The notes below the pieces were generated by a model, which worked only from the letters and a program-made list of their open reading frames with translations, was not told the DNA's origin and ran no database searches. Made by a program: the position numbers and the translations under genes. A stretch of DNA of 64,000 bases from Rhodanobacteraceae bacterium (lineage in GTDB: Bacteria; Pseudomonadota; Gammaproteobacteria; Xanthomonadales; Rhodanobacteraceae): assembly GCA_003142815.1 (NCBI GenBank), contig PLNP01000055.1, positions 164,593 through 228,592 on the forward strand. Direction: 5' to 3'. Every line of letters begins with the position of its first letter. The stretch's first letter is position 1. Positions 53,661 to 62,324 of the stretch are shown one piece after another.

Positions 53661-56600
53661 ATGGAAAAGAGCTACGAACCCGGCCAGATCGAATCGAAGT
53701 GGTACGCCGAATGGGAGGCGAAGGGCCTGTTCGCGCCCGCCGCCAGCGGCGAGCCGTACTGCATCCTGCTGCCGCCGCCGAACGTGACCGGCACCCTGCA
53801 CATGGGCCATGCGTTCCAGCAGACGATCATGGACGCGTTGACGCGCTATCACCGCATGCGCGGATTCAGAACGCTGTGGCAGGGCGGCACCGACCACGCC
53901 GGCATCGCGACGCAGAAGATCGTCGAGAACCAGCTGGCCGCTGAAGGCAAGTCACGGCACGAACTTGGAGCAACTCCGACTGCAGCGCGCAAAGCGTTCG
54001 AGAAGCTCGTCTGGGCGTGGAAAGAAGAATCCGGCTCGACGATCACTAACCAGATGCGCCGCCTCGGTGCGTCGGTCGACTGGTCGCGCGAACGCTTCAC
54101 GATGGACGAGGGCCTGTCCGCCGCGGTCCGGCGCGTGTTCGTGACCTGGTATCGCGATGGATTGATCTACCGCGGCAAGCGCCTCGTGCACTGGGACCCG
54201 GTGCTGATGACCGCGGTTTCCGACCTCGAGGTCAACAACGAGGAGAAGGACGGTTCGCTGTGGTCGATCCGTTATCCCGCGAGCGATGGTGGCGAAGGTC
54301 TGGTCGTCGCGACGACGCGCCCGGAGACGATGCTCGGCGACGTCGCGGTCGCGGTGCATCCGGACGACAAGCGTTACCAGGCGCTGATCGGAAAATCACT
54401 TAAGCTGCCGCTGACCGACCGCGAGATTCCGGTCATCGCCGACGACTATGTCGACCGCGAGTTCGGCACCGGCTGCGTGAAGATCACCCCGGCACACGAC
54501 TTCAACGATTATCAAGTTTGGCTTCGCAACGAACAAAGTATCCGCGCGGGAATTACTTCAGCGAACAATTGGCCGACTAATTGGGCGCTCTTCAGCATTC
54601 TTTCCTTGGATGGAAAGATTGTCAGCGCGACAAACAATGTCGCCCTCTCCGAATCTCATCACCATGGAAAGCAGGTCGGGGTAGGCGACTGGCCTGGCGT
54701 TTTCATCGACCAAGTAGTGCCATCGAAATATCAAGGCCTCGACCGATTCGCCGCGCGCAAGGCGGTACTCGCCGATCTCGAAACGCTAGGCCTGCTGGTC
54801 GAGACCAAGAAGCACAAGTCGCAGGTGCCGATCAGCCAGCGCTCCGACGCGGTCATCGAGCCGATGCTGACCGATCAGTGGTTCCTGGACCTCACCCGCG
54901 ACGTGTTGACGGACGGACGTCCAGGCGGCCGCAAGGCGATCACCGAACCCGCACTGGCCGCGGTGCGCGATGGCGCGATCAAGTTCGTGCCGGAGAACTG
55001 GGCTACGACCTACAACCAGTGGCTGGAGAACATCCAGGACTGGTGCGTCAGCCGCCAGCTCTGGTGGGGCCACCAGATTCCGGCCTGGTACGACGAGGCC
55101 GGCAACATCTTCGTCGGCGAGGACGAGGGCGACGCGCGCGCGCATGCGAGCACACCGCCAATCGGGAGCTTGCGCCAGGACGAGGACGTGCTCGACACCT
55201 GGTTCTCGTCCGCGCTGTGGCCGTTCTCGACCATGGGCTGGCCCGGCGAGACGCCGGAACGCGCGGCCGAATGGGAGCAGTTCAAGGCGTTCGTGCCGAG
55301 CAACGTGCTGGTCACCGGCTTCGACATCATCTTCTTCTGGGTCGCGCGCATGGTCATGGCGACCCAGTACTTCACCGGCAAGGTGCCGTTCCGCGAGGTC
55401 TACATCAACGCGATCGTGCGCGACGCCGAAGGCCAGAAGATGTCGAAGTCCAAGGGCAACACGATCGACCCGCTCGACGTGATCGACGGCATCGAACTCG
55501 ACGCGCTGGTCAGGAAATCGACCGCGTCACTGCTGATCCCGCAGGTCCGCGAGAAAGTAGAGAAGCGCATCCGCAAGGACTATCCGGACGGCATCCCCGC
55601 TGTCGGCGCCGACGCGCTGCGCTTCACGTTCGCCGCGCTCGCCACCTACGGCCGAACGATCAACTTCGACTTGAAGCGCGCCGATGGTTACCGGAATTTC
55701 TGCAACAAGCTGTGGAATGCGGCTTGGTACGTGCTGGATAAGATACCGAAGTCGCCTACGATGGAAGAGGCCGAAGAACGCGGGGACTTGATTGCACCAA
55801 GCACGATCGTCGAAGAGCCAGAAAATTGGCCTCACACCGACGAAGAGCGGTGGCTTATCGGGCGCTTGCAAAGCACGCTAGTCGATATCGAACGCCATTT
55901 CGCAACCTATCGCTTCGACCTCGTCGCACAAGCTCTCTACGAGTTCGTATGGAACGAATTCTGCGACTGGTCCATCGAACTGTCTAAGCCTTACCTCAAT
56001 GTCAAGGTTGCGGGTGGTCTTGCAGGCGAATCGGATCAAACCTCCATCAATATCGAAAAAATCGAATCTGTTCGGTATACGTTGCTGCGAGTCCTCGAGA
56101 TGATGTTGCGCGCGTTGCATCCAATCGTGCCGTTCATAACGGAAGAAATATGGCACACCGTCGCTCCAAAGCTCGGCATCGTGGGCGACACTATTTCCCT
56201 GCAGTCTTACCCACAATCGAGTTCCATTGGCCGCAGAGTTAATTTGGCTACGAGGGAAGAACCTGCAACAGCTACAGTATCGACTTCTTCGATCGCCGAC
56301 TTTTCGGTGATGAGGGAATCCGAGACCGAAATCGAATGGCTGAAGGCCGTGCTCAGCCAGGTCCGCCGCATCCGCAGCGAAATGAGCATCTCGCCCGGCA
56401 AGGCGATTCCATTGCTGTTCGCGAACGGCAACGCGAGCGATCGCGCGCGCACCGCGAAATTCGCGGCGCAGATCGGATTCCTCGCACGCACCGAATCGCA
56501 GCGCTGGCTCAAAACGGGCGAGACCGAACCACCCGCCGCAGCCGCGATCGTCGGCGAGCTGAAACTGCTGATCCCGCTGGCCGGGCTGATCGACCTTGGC

Positions 56601-56798
56601 GCCGAGAAGGTGCGTCTGGACAAGGAGATCAAGCGCATCGCGGCCGAGATGGCGAAGTGCAACGGCAAGCTAGGCACCGAAACCTTCGTCGCCAACGCGC
56701 CGGCCGCAGTCGTCGCGCAGGAGAAACAGCGCCTAGCCGAGTTCACCTCGACGCTCGCCGGCCTGCGCGAGCAGGCAGCGCGCCTCGCGGCTATGTAA
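53661..56798 (+). CDS. valS: Valyl-tRNA synthetase ValS with two extra low-GC segments
   Basis: A 1045-residue class I synthetase charging tRNA-Val. The HIGH-type motif is [14 protein letters not shown], the editing domain has [15 protein letters not shown] and DHAGIATQ-like stretches, [12 protein letters not shown] is near residue 597, and the C-terminal coiled coil ([15 protein letters not shown]) is present. Two stretches stand out: about residues 285-355 in the editing domain (QVWLRNEQ to QVVPSKYQG) and about 680-890 near the end of the catalytic and anticodon region. Both have lower GC and extra residues compared with the family, which is usually about 950-980 residues. ATG 53661 follows the REP pair. 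Confidence 0.96.
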   Translation: MEKSYEPGQIESKWYAEWEAKGLFAPAASGEPYCILLPPPNVTGTLHMGHAFQQTIMDALTRYHRMRGFRTLWQGGTDHAGIATQKIVENQLAAEGKSRHELGATPTAARKAFEKLVWAWKEESGSTITNQMRRLGASVDWSRERFTMDEGLSAAVRRVFVTWYRDGLIYRGKRLVHWDPVLMTAVSDLEVNNEEKDGSLWSIRYPASDGGEGLVVATTRPETMLGDVAVAVHPDDKRYQALIGKSLKLPLTDREIPVIADDYVDREFGTGCVKITPAHDFNDYQVWLRNEQSIRAGITSANNWPTNWALFSILSLDGKIVSATNNVALSESHHHGKQVGVGDWPGVFIDQVVPSKYQGLDRFAARKAVLADLETLGLLVETKKHKSQVPISQRSDAVIEPMLTDQWFLDLTRDVLTDGRPGGRKAITEPALAAVRDGAIKFVPENWATTYNQWLENIQDWCVSRQLWWGHQIPAWYDEAGNIFVGEDEGDARAHASTPPIGSLRQDEDVLDTWFSSALWPFSTMGWPGETPERAAEWEQFKAFVPSNVLVTGFDIIFFWVARMVMATQYFTGKVPFREVYINAIVRDAEGQKMSKSKGNTIDPLDVIDGIELDALVRKSTASLLIPQVREKVEKRIRKDYPDGIPAVGADALRFTFAALATYGRTINFDLKRADGYRNFCNKLWNAAWYVLDKIPKSPTMEEAEERGDLIAPSTIVEEPENWPHTDEERWLIGRLQSTLVDIERHFATYRFDLVAQALYEFVWNEFCDWSIELSKPYLNVKVAGGLAGESDQTSINIEKIESVRYTLLRVLEMMLRALHPIVPFITEEIWHTVAPKLGIVGDTISLQSYPQSSSIGRRVNLATREEPATATVSTSSIADFSVMRESETEIEWLKAVLSQVRRIRSEMSISPGKAIPLLFANGNASDRARTAKFAAQIGFLARTESQRWLKTGETEPPAAAAIVGELKLLIPLAGLIDLGAEKVRLDKEIKRIAAEMAKCNGKLGTETFVANAPAAVVAQEKQRLAEFTSTLAGLREQAARLAAM

Positions 56799-56802
56799 GC
56801 GG

Positions 56803-56826
56803 GTAGGAGCGGCGCAGCCACAACCG
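56803..56826. repeat. Degenerate GTAG-type REP element after valS
   Basis: The sequence gtaggagcggcgcagccaca resembles the REP units before valS but its second half is altered. It begins 5 bp after the valS stop. Confidence 0.7.
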
Positions 56827-56893
56827 CAGCGATGCAAGGCTTGCTGAGGCTTTGCGGAGATGCGCATGGACCGTTCGACGCTCGTCAACATCG

Positions 56894-57454
56894 ATGGATC
56901 GCGGGCGCTCGCAGCAGATTGGCGACTGGCTGCAGTTCATCGCGCAACCGGACACCGCCGCGCTGATCCTGCGCGGCCACGCCGGCGACCCGGCACTTAC
57001 CGCCGTGGAGTTCCATCGCTATCTCTGGAGCATGTATCCGCTGTTCCTGCATTTCGAGGACAGCTACTACCAGCATCAGGGCGACATGATCGGCGACGGC
57101 CAATACGCATCGATCCTGGGGCACCTCAAATCACAAAGTTCGACGCCGGGATTCCATGCACTGTGGTGGCACATCCGCGACACGTTCCCGCCGGTTTCAC
57201 CCGCGTTTGTCGACGACGTGATGCGCGATGTGCAGGTCAGCGGCGCCGAGATCGCCGATTGGACGGCCGCATGGAAATCGTGCGCGACCGGCGAGAATCC
57301 AAAGGCTGGCACATCCGACGCATCGGCGCTTGGCCAAAGTCCTCCGGCCGCTTCCCGTAATCGAAATGGGACGTCCGGCAATACGTCCTTCGATACCTCA
57401 GGGCCTGCCCCGGACCTGATCCGGGGGCGAACGGCCCGTCGGGACGACATCTAG
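56894..57454 (+). CDS. Hypothetical protein, possibly N-terminally truncated
   Basis: Up to 186 residues. The section from QQIGDWLQFIAQPDTAAL to FVDDVMRDV (about residues 5-120) looks like real protein, helical with WSMYPLFLHFEDSYYQHQGD. It resembles the C-terminal part of small membrane-anchored hypothetical proteins in this order that begin with transmembrane helices. No helix is present upstream, and the final 40 residues are encoded by a repeat-like ccccggacctgatccggggg palindrome. It is therefore either a remnant or a short cytoplasmic protein. It converges on rimI with a 4-bp overlap. Confidence 0.4.
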   Translation: MDRGRSQQIGDWLQFIAQPDTAALILRGHAGDPALTAVEFHRYLWSMYPLFLHFEDSYYQHQGDMIGDGQYASILGHLKSQSSTPGFHALWWHIRDTFPPVSPAFVDDVMRDVQVSGAEIADWTAAWKSCATGENPKAGTSDASALGQSPPAASRNRNGTSGNTSFDTSGPAPDLIRGRTARRDDI

Positions 57455-57930
57455 CCCGCGGGATCGAGCAACTCCATCGCCATCACCAGCGCATCCTCGC
57501 GGCCGCGCTTGGCCGGGTAGTAGTTCGGGCGGCGACCGAATTCGTTGAAACCGATCGATTCGTAGAGCGCGATCGCATGCGCGTTCGACGGGCGCACTTC
57601 GAGAAACACGCGTTCGCTGCGCTGCCAACGCGCGAGGTCGAGCAACCGTTTGACGAGGCGCCGGCCGTGGCCGTTGCCGCGTTCGGCCGGTGTGACGCAG
57701 ACGTTGAGGATATGCGATTCATTCGCGCCGCTCGATAGCACGGCGTAACCGATGATTTCGTTTGCGTGCGCGAGAACACAGCATTCGTAGCCTGCGCGCA
57801 GGCAGTCGGCGAAGATCGTGCGGCTCCATGGGAATTCGTAGGCCACGGCCTCGATCGCGGCGACGCGATCGAGATCGCCCGACTGCATTCGGCGGAATTC
57901 AGGCAATGCGTGCTTGAGGATCGCGACCAC
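57451..57930 (-). CDS. rimI: Ribosomal protein-alanine acetyltransferase RimI
   Basis: A 159-residue GNAT enzyme that acetylates the N-terminal alanine of ribosomal protein bS18. The core is RRMQSGDLDRVAAIEAVAYEFPWSRTIF, LNVCVTPAERGNGHGRRLV (the acetyl-CoA loop), and VFLEVRPSNAHAIALYESIGFNEFGRR ending in GREDALVMAMEL. GTG 57930 is used because family members carry about 14 residues before the first GNAT strand; ATG 57888 is the alternative. It sits near a holD-like gene as in E. coli. Confidence 0.92.
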   Translation of the reverse strand: MVAILKHALPEFRRMQSGDLDRVAAIEAVAYEFPWSRTIFADCLRAGYECCVLAHANEIIGYAVLSSGANESHILNVCVTPAERGNGHGRRLVKRLLDLARWQRSERVFLEVRPSNAHAIALYESIGFNEFGRRPNYYPAKRGREDALVMAMELLDPAG

Positions 57931-58077
57931 GTCTGTCTCGTTGCTGCGCTGGTGACCGGAACGAATTCAGATTCAAATCGACCGAATCAATGCCCCCACC
58001 GTTGCCCTCCCCCGCGGCGCAAGGGAGGGAAGGCGGAGAGCACTCAATACTTGAATGCCGGATCGATATTGGTGCCG

Positions 58078-58593
58078 CTATCGTCGCGCCGGGTCGGTGT
58101 GCGCCGCAAGCTCGCGCATCATCCGCTTCAGTTCGCTCCAGAGTGCGCGCTTGGCTGGCACGTCGCCAGCAAGCGCCGGCAGTTCGGCGCTGACGACCCA
58201 GCCGATCTCGCGCTGGCGCTGCGCTGACAATAGCGCGCCTGCCGTGCGCGCCTGCCGACCGCCAAACATGACCAAGGCAGACGCCGCCGCAAGCGCCGCT
58301 TCGTCGTGCGCGGCGCCCTGCGCGCATGCAATACGCGCGAACTTCAGCGTCTGCACCACGTCCGTGACCAGCGCATTCGCGCTCGCCGACGCGGTATCGG
58401 CAAGCAGGACGACCGCAGCCTGCTCGGTCGGTGCCACTGCAACCGGTGCATCCGCATGCGCCCGTGATATGGGCTGCGCGGACGACGGCGCGGCTGCCGG
58501 TGCGGCCTGCGCTGCGCGCGCCGCGGCGACGCGCGGCACATACACGTCGATGCCCATCTCGGCCAATCGACGCAGATTCGCTTCATCCAGCAT
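58078..58593 (-). CDS. holD: HolD-like DNA polymerase III psi subunit
   Basis: A 171-residue protein. It begins MLDEANLRRLAEMGIDVYVPR, like the N-terminal peptide of psi, and has an alanine/proline spacer. The segment VVLLADTASASANALVTDVVQTLKFARI and the C-terminal LPALAGDVPAKRALWSELKRM can be laid against E. coli HolD strand-helix and RAALWQQI regions by eye. The location beside rimI supports this, since holD-rimI is a common pair. Identity is low, so the call is moderate. The start overlaps the end of the lipoprotein gene by 11 bp. Confidence 0.6.
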   Translation of the reverse strand: MLDEANLRRLAEMGIDVYVPRVAAARAAQAAPAAAPSSAQPISRAHADAPVAVAPTEQAAVVLLADTASASANALVTDVVQTLKFARIACAQGAAHDEAALAAASALVMFGGRQARTAGALLSAQRQREIGWVVSAELPALAGDVPAKRALWSELKRMMRELAAHTDPARR

Positions 58594-59197
58594 TCGCGTT
58601 CGTCCCCCGTTTGCGCAGGTCGGCGTAGAACTGCGCGAAGATCGTGTCGAGTGCGGCGCCGTACGCATCGACCGTCGCTTTCAGGTCGGTGCCGCCGGCC
58701 GCAACTTCGGCGTGGTAATAGTCATCGAGCAGGAGCGTGCCGTCATGACGGTCGGCACGGAGTTTCAACGCGACGACCGCGTTGAAACCGCCCGCTCCAG
58801 TCGGCACCCGATCGAAGCGCAGGATGATGCCGCTGATCCGGATCGCGGACTGACTTGCCGGCAATTCGTCGGTGACCTCGGCCGAAGCGAGCGCCTCGCG
58901 CAACTGCGCGATCAAGCGTCGTTGCAGGATGCGGGTCGGCGGATCGGTCCATAGCTGATAGTGGTATTGGCGCAACTGCTGCGCGCCCGGATCGAGCGCG
59001 TAGATCAGGGGTTGGTCGCCATACAGACCATCTGCACCGAACGCGTCGACGACGATCGGATCGCGGAACAGCGGTGTCGCTGCCTGTTCCAGCGATTGCG
59101 CGCGCGGCAAGCGGAAATACGTGAAATCCGGAACAGTCGGCGCCCCGCAACCCGCGAACGCCGTCAACGCGATCAGGAGAATCCAGCGCAGGCTCAT
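58583..59197 (-). CDS. MCE-transporter auxiliary lipoprotein (PqiC/ABC_trans_aux type)
   Basis: A 204-residue outer-membrane lipoprotein. The signal ends in the lipobox AFAGC with Cys at residue 17. The mature domain (PDFTYFRLPRAQSLEQ, PIVVDAFGADGLYGDQPLIYAL, YHYQLWTDPPTRILQRRLIAQLREA) matches the auxiliary component family found with MCE ABC transporters. It likely docks the MlaD-like hexamer or tunnel at the outer membrane. It overlaps mlaD as ATGA. Confidence 0.85.
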   Translation of the reverse strand: MSLRWILLIALTAFAGCGAPTVPDFTYFRLPRAQSLEQAATPLFRDPIVVDAFGADGLYGDQPLIYALDPGAQQLRQYHYQLWTDPPTRILQRRLIAQLREALASAEVTDELPASQSAIRISGIILRFDRVPTGAGGFNAVVALKLRADRHDGTLLLDDYYHAEVAAGGTDLKATVDAYGAALDTIFAQFYADLRKRGTNANAG

Positions 59198-60120
59198 TGC
59201 GGTTCGTCCTCCAGTTTGTCGGCCTTCGGCGCGATGATCAGCCGGTTCGGGCTCTTGCGGATCTCGCGGCTGAACTCGTCGAGATTGAGGCTCGACGATT
59301 CGAGGTGATGCGTGATCACGTCCATGCGGCTCGACAGCGCTTCGAGCACACTGCTGAGATCCTGCGCCGAGCGGCGCACATCGGGCCGGTTCTCCTTCGC
59401 GATGCCGGCGAGGTCGGCGAGTGCTTGATCCAGTGTCTCGCGCGTCTTGCGCAGTTCCGTGCTGAGACCCTTCACCTGCCCCAGAATCGCGCCGACCGCA
59501 GCGCGGTTTTGTGGTTTCAGCACGTCGTTGAGCGCGTCCGACGCGCGATTCATGCGGTCGAGCAGGGCCCGCGTCTGGTCCATGATCAGCGGCGCGGACT
59601 TGTCGAGCGTGCCGGTGATCGAATCGACGCGCTGCGACAAGGTCTGGATCAATGGCGAGATCTGCGTGCGCGTGAGTTCGCTGACCTGGCTGGCCAGCTC
59701 GTTCATCGCGGCGAAGATATCGGCGCCTTCCTCGCCCTTGAGCTCGCCGCCAGGCTTCAGCATCTCGTGGCTCGCGCCCTCGCGGATGCCGATCGAGACA
59801 TCTGCGAGCAGCCCGCTCGACTGCAGCCGTGCCGGGCTGTCCTGCGGGATCGGCCAGTCGCGACGGATCGCGAGCGTGACCCTGTAGCGCGTGCCCTCGG
59901 CATTGCGCTCCGGCGTCACCTTGCCGACCTGGCCGATGCGATAACCTTGGTAAAACACCGGCGCGCCATAGCGCAGGCCCGTCACGTTGCGATAACGCAC
60001 GACATAATCGTCGCTCGCGACGCCGCGCCCGGTGATCAGCGCGAGCCCGATCAGCAGCAGCGCGAGCGCAGCGACGACGACGGCGCCGACCAGGACATAG
60101 TTGGTGGTATCGCGTTTCAA
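59194..60120 (-). CDS. mlaD: MCE family substrate-binding protein (MlaD-like)
   Basis: A 308-residue periplasmic protein anchored by an N-terminal helix (YVLVGAVVVAALALLLIGLALI). The MCE domain (about 40-125) has VVRYRNVTGLRYGAPVFYQGYRIGQV and LADVSIGIREG. A long helical tail (about 140-290) with LIQTLSQRVDSITGTLDKSAP follows, longer than in E. coli MlaD, as in tunnel-forming MCE proteins. The start codon reads as TTG at 60120 with GGGG about 8 bases upstream; I find no ATG in frame nearby. Confidence 0.88.
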   Translation of the reverse strand: MKRDTTNYVLVGAVVVAALALLLIGLALITGRGVASDDYVVRYRNVTGLRYGAPVFYQGYRIGQVGKVTPERNAEGTRYRVTLAIRRDWPIPQDSPARLQSSGLLADVSIGIREGASHEMLKPGGELKGEEGADIFAAMNELASQVSELTRTQISPLIQTLSQRVDSITGTLDKSAPLIMDQTRALLDRMNRASDALNDVLKPQNRAAVGAILGQVKGLSTELRKTRETLDQALADLAGIAKENRPDVRRSAQDLSSVLEALSSRMDVITHHLESSSLNLDEFSREIRKSPNRLIIAPKADKLEDEPQ

Positions 60121-60152
60121 TGCATGCCCCTACGAGCCGCCAAACGTCAATT

Positions 60153-60230
60153 TCGTCGTTCCGGCGAAAGCCGGAACCCAGTGCCTCTCGCGACCAAGGC
60201 ACTCGGTCCCGGCTTTCGCCGGGACGACGA
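60153..60230. repeat. Inverted-repeat element between mlaF and mlaD
   Basis: Arms of about 26 bp at 60153-60180 and 60205-60230 share the core ccggcgaaagccgg and its complement. It is a palindromic repeat of a widespread proteobacterial type and lies in the 137-bp gap between mlaF and mlaD. A second copy precedes mlaF. Confidence 0.85.
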
Positions 60231-60257
60231 TATATTCGAGTGTTTCATTAAACTCTA

Positions 60258-61058
60258 TCAGGCTTCTTCTTCGGTGAGTCGTTTGAGGTAAGCATCCGCA
60301 TCGACCAGCACCTCACGTGGACGGCGATTCAGCAGGTCCTGAATGCGCTGGTTATCGCTCGCGCGCACCGCCGCGACGGAACCCGTCATCAGGATCTCGC
60401 CCTGGTCGAGCACGGTGATGGTGTCGGCGATCTTGAACGCGCTCTCCAGTTCATGCGTAACCACGACGATGGTCATGCGCAGCGCGTCGCGCAGGCGCAG
60501 GATCAACTCGTCGAGCTCCGCGGACACGACCGGATCGAGCCCGGCCGAGGGTTCGTCGAAGAACAGCAGGCGCGGGTCCATCACGATGGCTCTTGCCAAC
60601 GCCGCGCGCTTGACCATGCCCCCGGAGAGCTGGCTCGGCATCAGGTCCTGGAAGCCGCCGAGGTTGACCACTTCGAGCTTGAGCCGGCTCATGATGCGGA
60701 TCGTCGACTCGTCCAAGGTCGTGTGTTCGCGCAACGGCAGCGCGACATTCTCGCCGACCGTCAGCGAGGTCAGCAGCGCGCCGCCCTGGAACGACACGCC
60801 GATGCGCTTGCGCACACCGAGCAGCTCGCGCTCGCTGGCGTTGGCAAGATCGATGCCGAACAGTTTGACGCTGCCACTGACCGGCCGCTGCAGGCCGAGC
60901 AGGTGACGAAAAAGTGTACTTTTCCCGGAGCCCGAGCCACCCATGATCACGCGGATCTCGCCGGGCTGCACCGAGAAATCGATCCCATGCAGCACACGCC
61001 GGCGGCCGTACCAGGCTTCGAGGTTTTCGACTTCGATCAGGGGCGCGGCGATATTCAT
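60258..61058 (-). CDS. mlaF: ABC transporter ATP-binding protein (MlaF-like)
   Basis: A 266-residue ATPase for phospholipid traffic with the MlaE-like permease. Walker A is MGGSGSGKST, the signature LSGGMVKRAALARA, Walker B LLFFDEPSAGLDP and the switch His in VVVTHE. The GGMxKR form of the signature is characteristic of MlaF/Mkl ATPases. ATG 61058 is chosen; the open frame runs further upstream only through a repeat element. Confidence 0.93.
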   Translation of the reverse strand: MNIAAPLIEVENLEAWYGRRRVLHGIDFSVQPGEIRVIMGGSGSGKSTLFRHLLGLQRPVSGSVKLFGIDLANASERELLGVRKRIGVSFQGGALLTSLTVGENVALPLREHTTLDESTIRIMSRLKLEVVNLGGFQDLMPSQLSGGMVKRAALARAIVMDPRLLFFDEPSAGLDPVVSAELDELILRLRDALRMTIVVVTHELESAFKIADTITVLDQGEILMTGSVAAVRASDNQRIQDLLNRRPREVLVDADAYLKRLTEEEA

Positions 61059-61077
61059 GGCCCAGCTCGATGGTCCT

Positions 61078-61161
61078 TCGTCGTCCCGGCGAAAGCCGGA
61101 ACCCAGCGTCTTTTCTCTCCGCAAGACAGGAACTGGGTCCCGGCTTTCGCCGGGATGACGA
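61078..61161. repeat. Inverted-repeat element between mlaE and mlaF
   Basis: This is a second copy of the element at 60153-60230, with about 28-bp arms at 61078-61106 and 61133-61161 around a 26-bp centre. It fills the 127-bp gap between mlaE and mlaF. The centre differs from the first copy, so they are family members rather than a recent duplication. Confidence 0.85.
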
Positions 61162-61185
61162 GCAAGAAAGATGCAAGGGCTGGAT

Positions 61186-61983
61186 TCATCGGTTGAGGAA
61201 AAAGCTGAAAATCATGTCGACTACGATGATCCAGCAGATCGACAGCACCACCGAGCGCGTGGTCGCACGGCCGACGCCTTCCGCGCCACCGGTGACCGAG
61301 AAACCGGTGCTGACGCCGATCAGCGTGATCAGCAACGCGAACACGACGCTCTTGGCGAGACCCTGCCAGACGTCGCCCGGCGACAGCAGCGACAACGTCT
61401 GCAGCAGGTAGGCGGTCGGCGTCACGTTCAGCGCCGGCGCGCTGTACAACGCGGCGCCGAAGATCGCGACCGCGTTCGCGAAGATCGTCAGTGCCGGCAG
61501 CATGACCAGCATCGCGATCAAGGCCGGCGCGACGAGGTAGCGCACCGGATCGATGCCGATCACCGCGAGCGCGTCGACTTCCTGCGAGACACTCATCGAG
61601 CCGATCCGCGCGGCGAGCGCGGAGCCGGACCGGCCGGCGACGAGGATCGCGGTGATCAGCGCGCCGAATTCGCGGGTGACCGATTTCGCGACCGCGATCA
61701 CAACCTGCGATTGCGCGCCGAACTCGCTCAATGAGGCGATGAACTGGATGCCGAGCATCAGACCGACCGTGAAGCCGAGCAGCGCGACGATCGGCAACGC
61801 GTCCGCACCGATCTCACGCATCTGGCGGACCACCGCGGCGAGCCGCACGGGTTGGCCCACACGCCAACCGGCGACCGCGAAGTACGCAGCTTCGAACAGC
61901 AGCATCGCCGCGTAGCCGATGCCGCCGAGCGCGTCGATCGTCGCGTGGCCGACGCTCGCGAGCGGGCGCGCCAGCGCGTTCAT
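61186..61983 (-). CDS. mlaE: MlaE-like ABC transporter permease
   Basis: A 265-residue inner-membrane permease with an N-terminal interfacial helix and about five hydrophobic segments. Family motifs include VALLGFTVGLMLGIQ, EFGALITAILVAGRSGSALAARIGSMSVSQEVDAL (with the GRSGSA coupling element) and LLITLIGVSTGFSVTGGAEGVGRATTRSVV. It forms the membrane core with the MlaF and MlaD homologues. ATG 61983 overlaps the STAS gene stop as ATGA. Confidence 0.94.
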   Translation of the reverse strand: MNALARPLASVGHATIDALGGIGYAAMLLFEAAYFAVAGWRVGQPVRLAAVVRQMREIGADALPIVALLGFTVGLMLGIQFIASLSEFGAQSQVVIAVAKSVTREFGALITAILVAGRSGSALAARIGSMSVSQEVDALAVIGIDPVRYLVAPALIAMLVMLPALTIFANAVAIFGAALYSAPALNVTPTAYLLQTLSLLSPGDVWQGLAKSVVFALLITLIGVSTGFSVTGGAEGVGRATTRSVVLSICWIIVVDMIFSFFLNR

Positions 61984-62324
61984 GCGACCGTGACAATCGC
62001 TTCGGGGGTGGCGACCAGCAGGAACACGCGGTCAAGTCGCGCGAGTTCAAGCACTGCGCGCACCGCGTCGCTGACCGCGACCAGCGCGAAGCGGCTGCCG
62101 CGTGTGCGCGCGCGCTGGAACCCTTCGACCAGGGCGGCGATACCGGACGAATCGATATAACTGACCTCGGACAGGTCGACGCCCACCGCGGTGTCGTGAT
62201 CGAGCGCGTCGAGCACGGCAAGACGCACGGCTTGCGACCATGAAAGATCCACTTCGCCGCTGAGGCGGACCAGTACATAGCCGTCGCGGATTTCGCTGGC
62301 CACGTCGTTTGCGTTGGCGTTCAT
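61980..62324 (-). CDS. STAS-domain antagonist protein (SpoIIAA/RsbV-like)
   Basis: A 114-residue single STAS domain. The phospho-acceptor motif YIDSSGIAALV places Ser 60 where SpoIIAA is phosphorylated. The rest (GYVLVRLSGEVDLSWSQAVRL, VGVDLSEVS) fits anti-sigma-antagonist proteins. E. coli MlaB, which binds MlaF, lacks this serine motif, so this protein differs from MlaB while lying next to the mla genes. It overlaps both neighbours by 4 bp, tying it translationally to the phosphatase/kinase upstream and to mlaE downstream. The target could be a sigma-regulatory partner, the transporter, or both. Confidence 0.85.
   Translation of the reverse strand: MNANANDVASEIRDGYVLVRLSGEVDLSWSQAVRLAVLDALDHDTAVGVDLSEVSYIDSSGIAALVEGFQRARTRGSRFALVAVSDAVRAVLELARLDRVFLLVATPEAIVTVA

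Noticed and set aside
58001-58030. Terminator after the holD-like gene
   Set aside because: A ccctccc/gggaggg stem is visible but resembles the dispersed palindrome at 53503 and lacks a T-tract.
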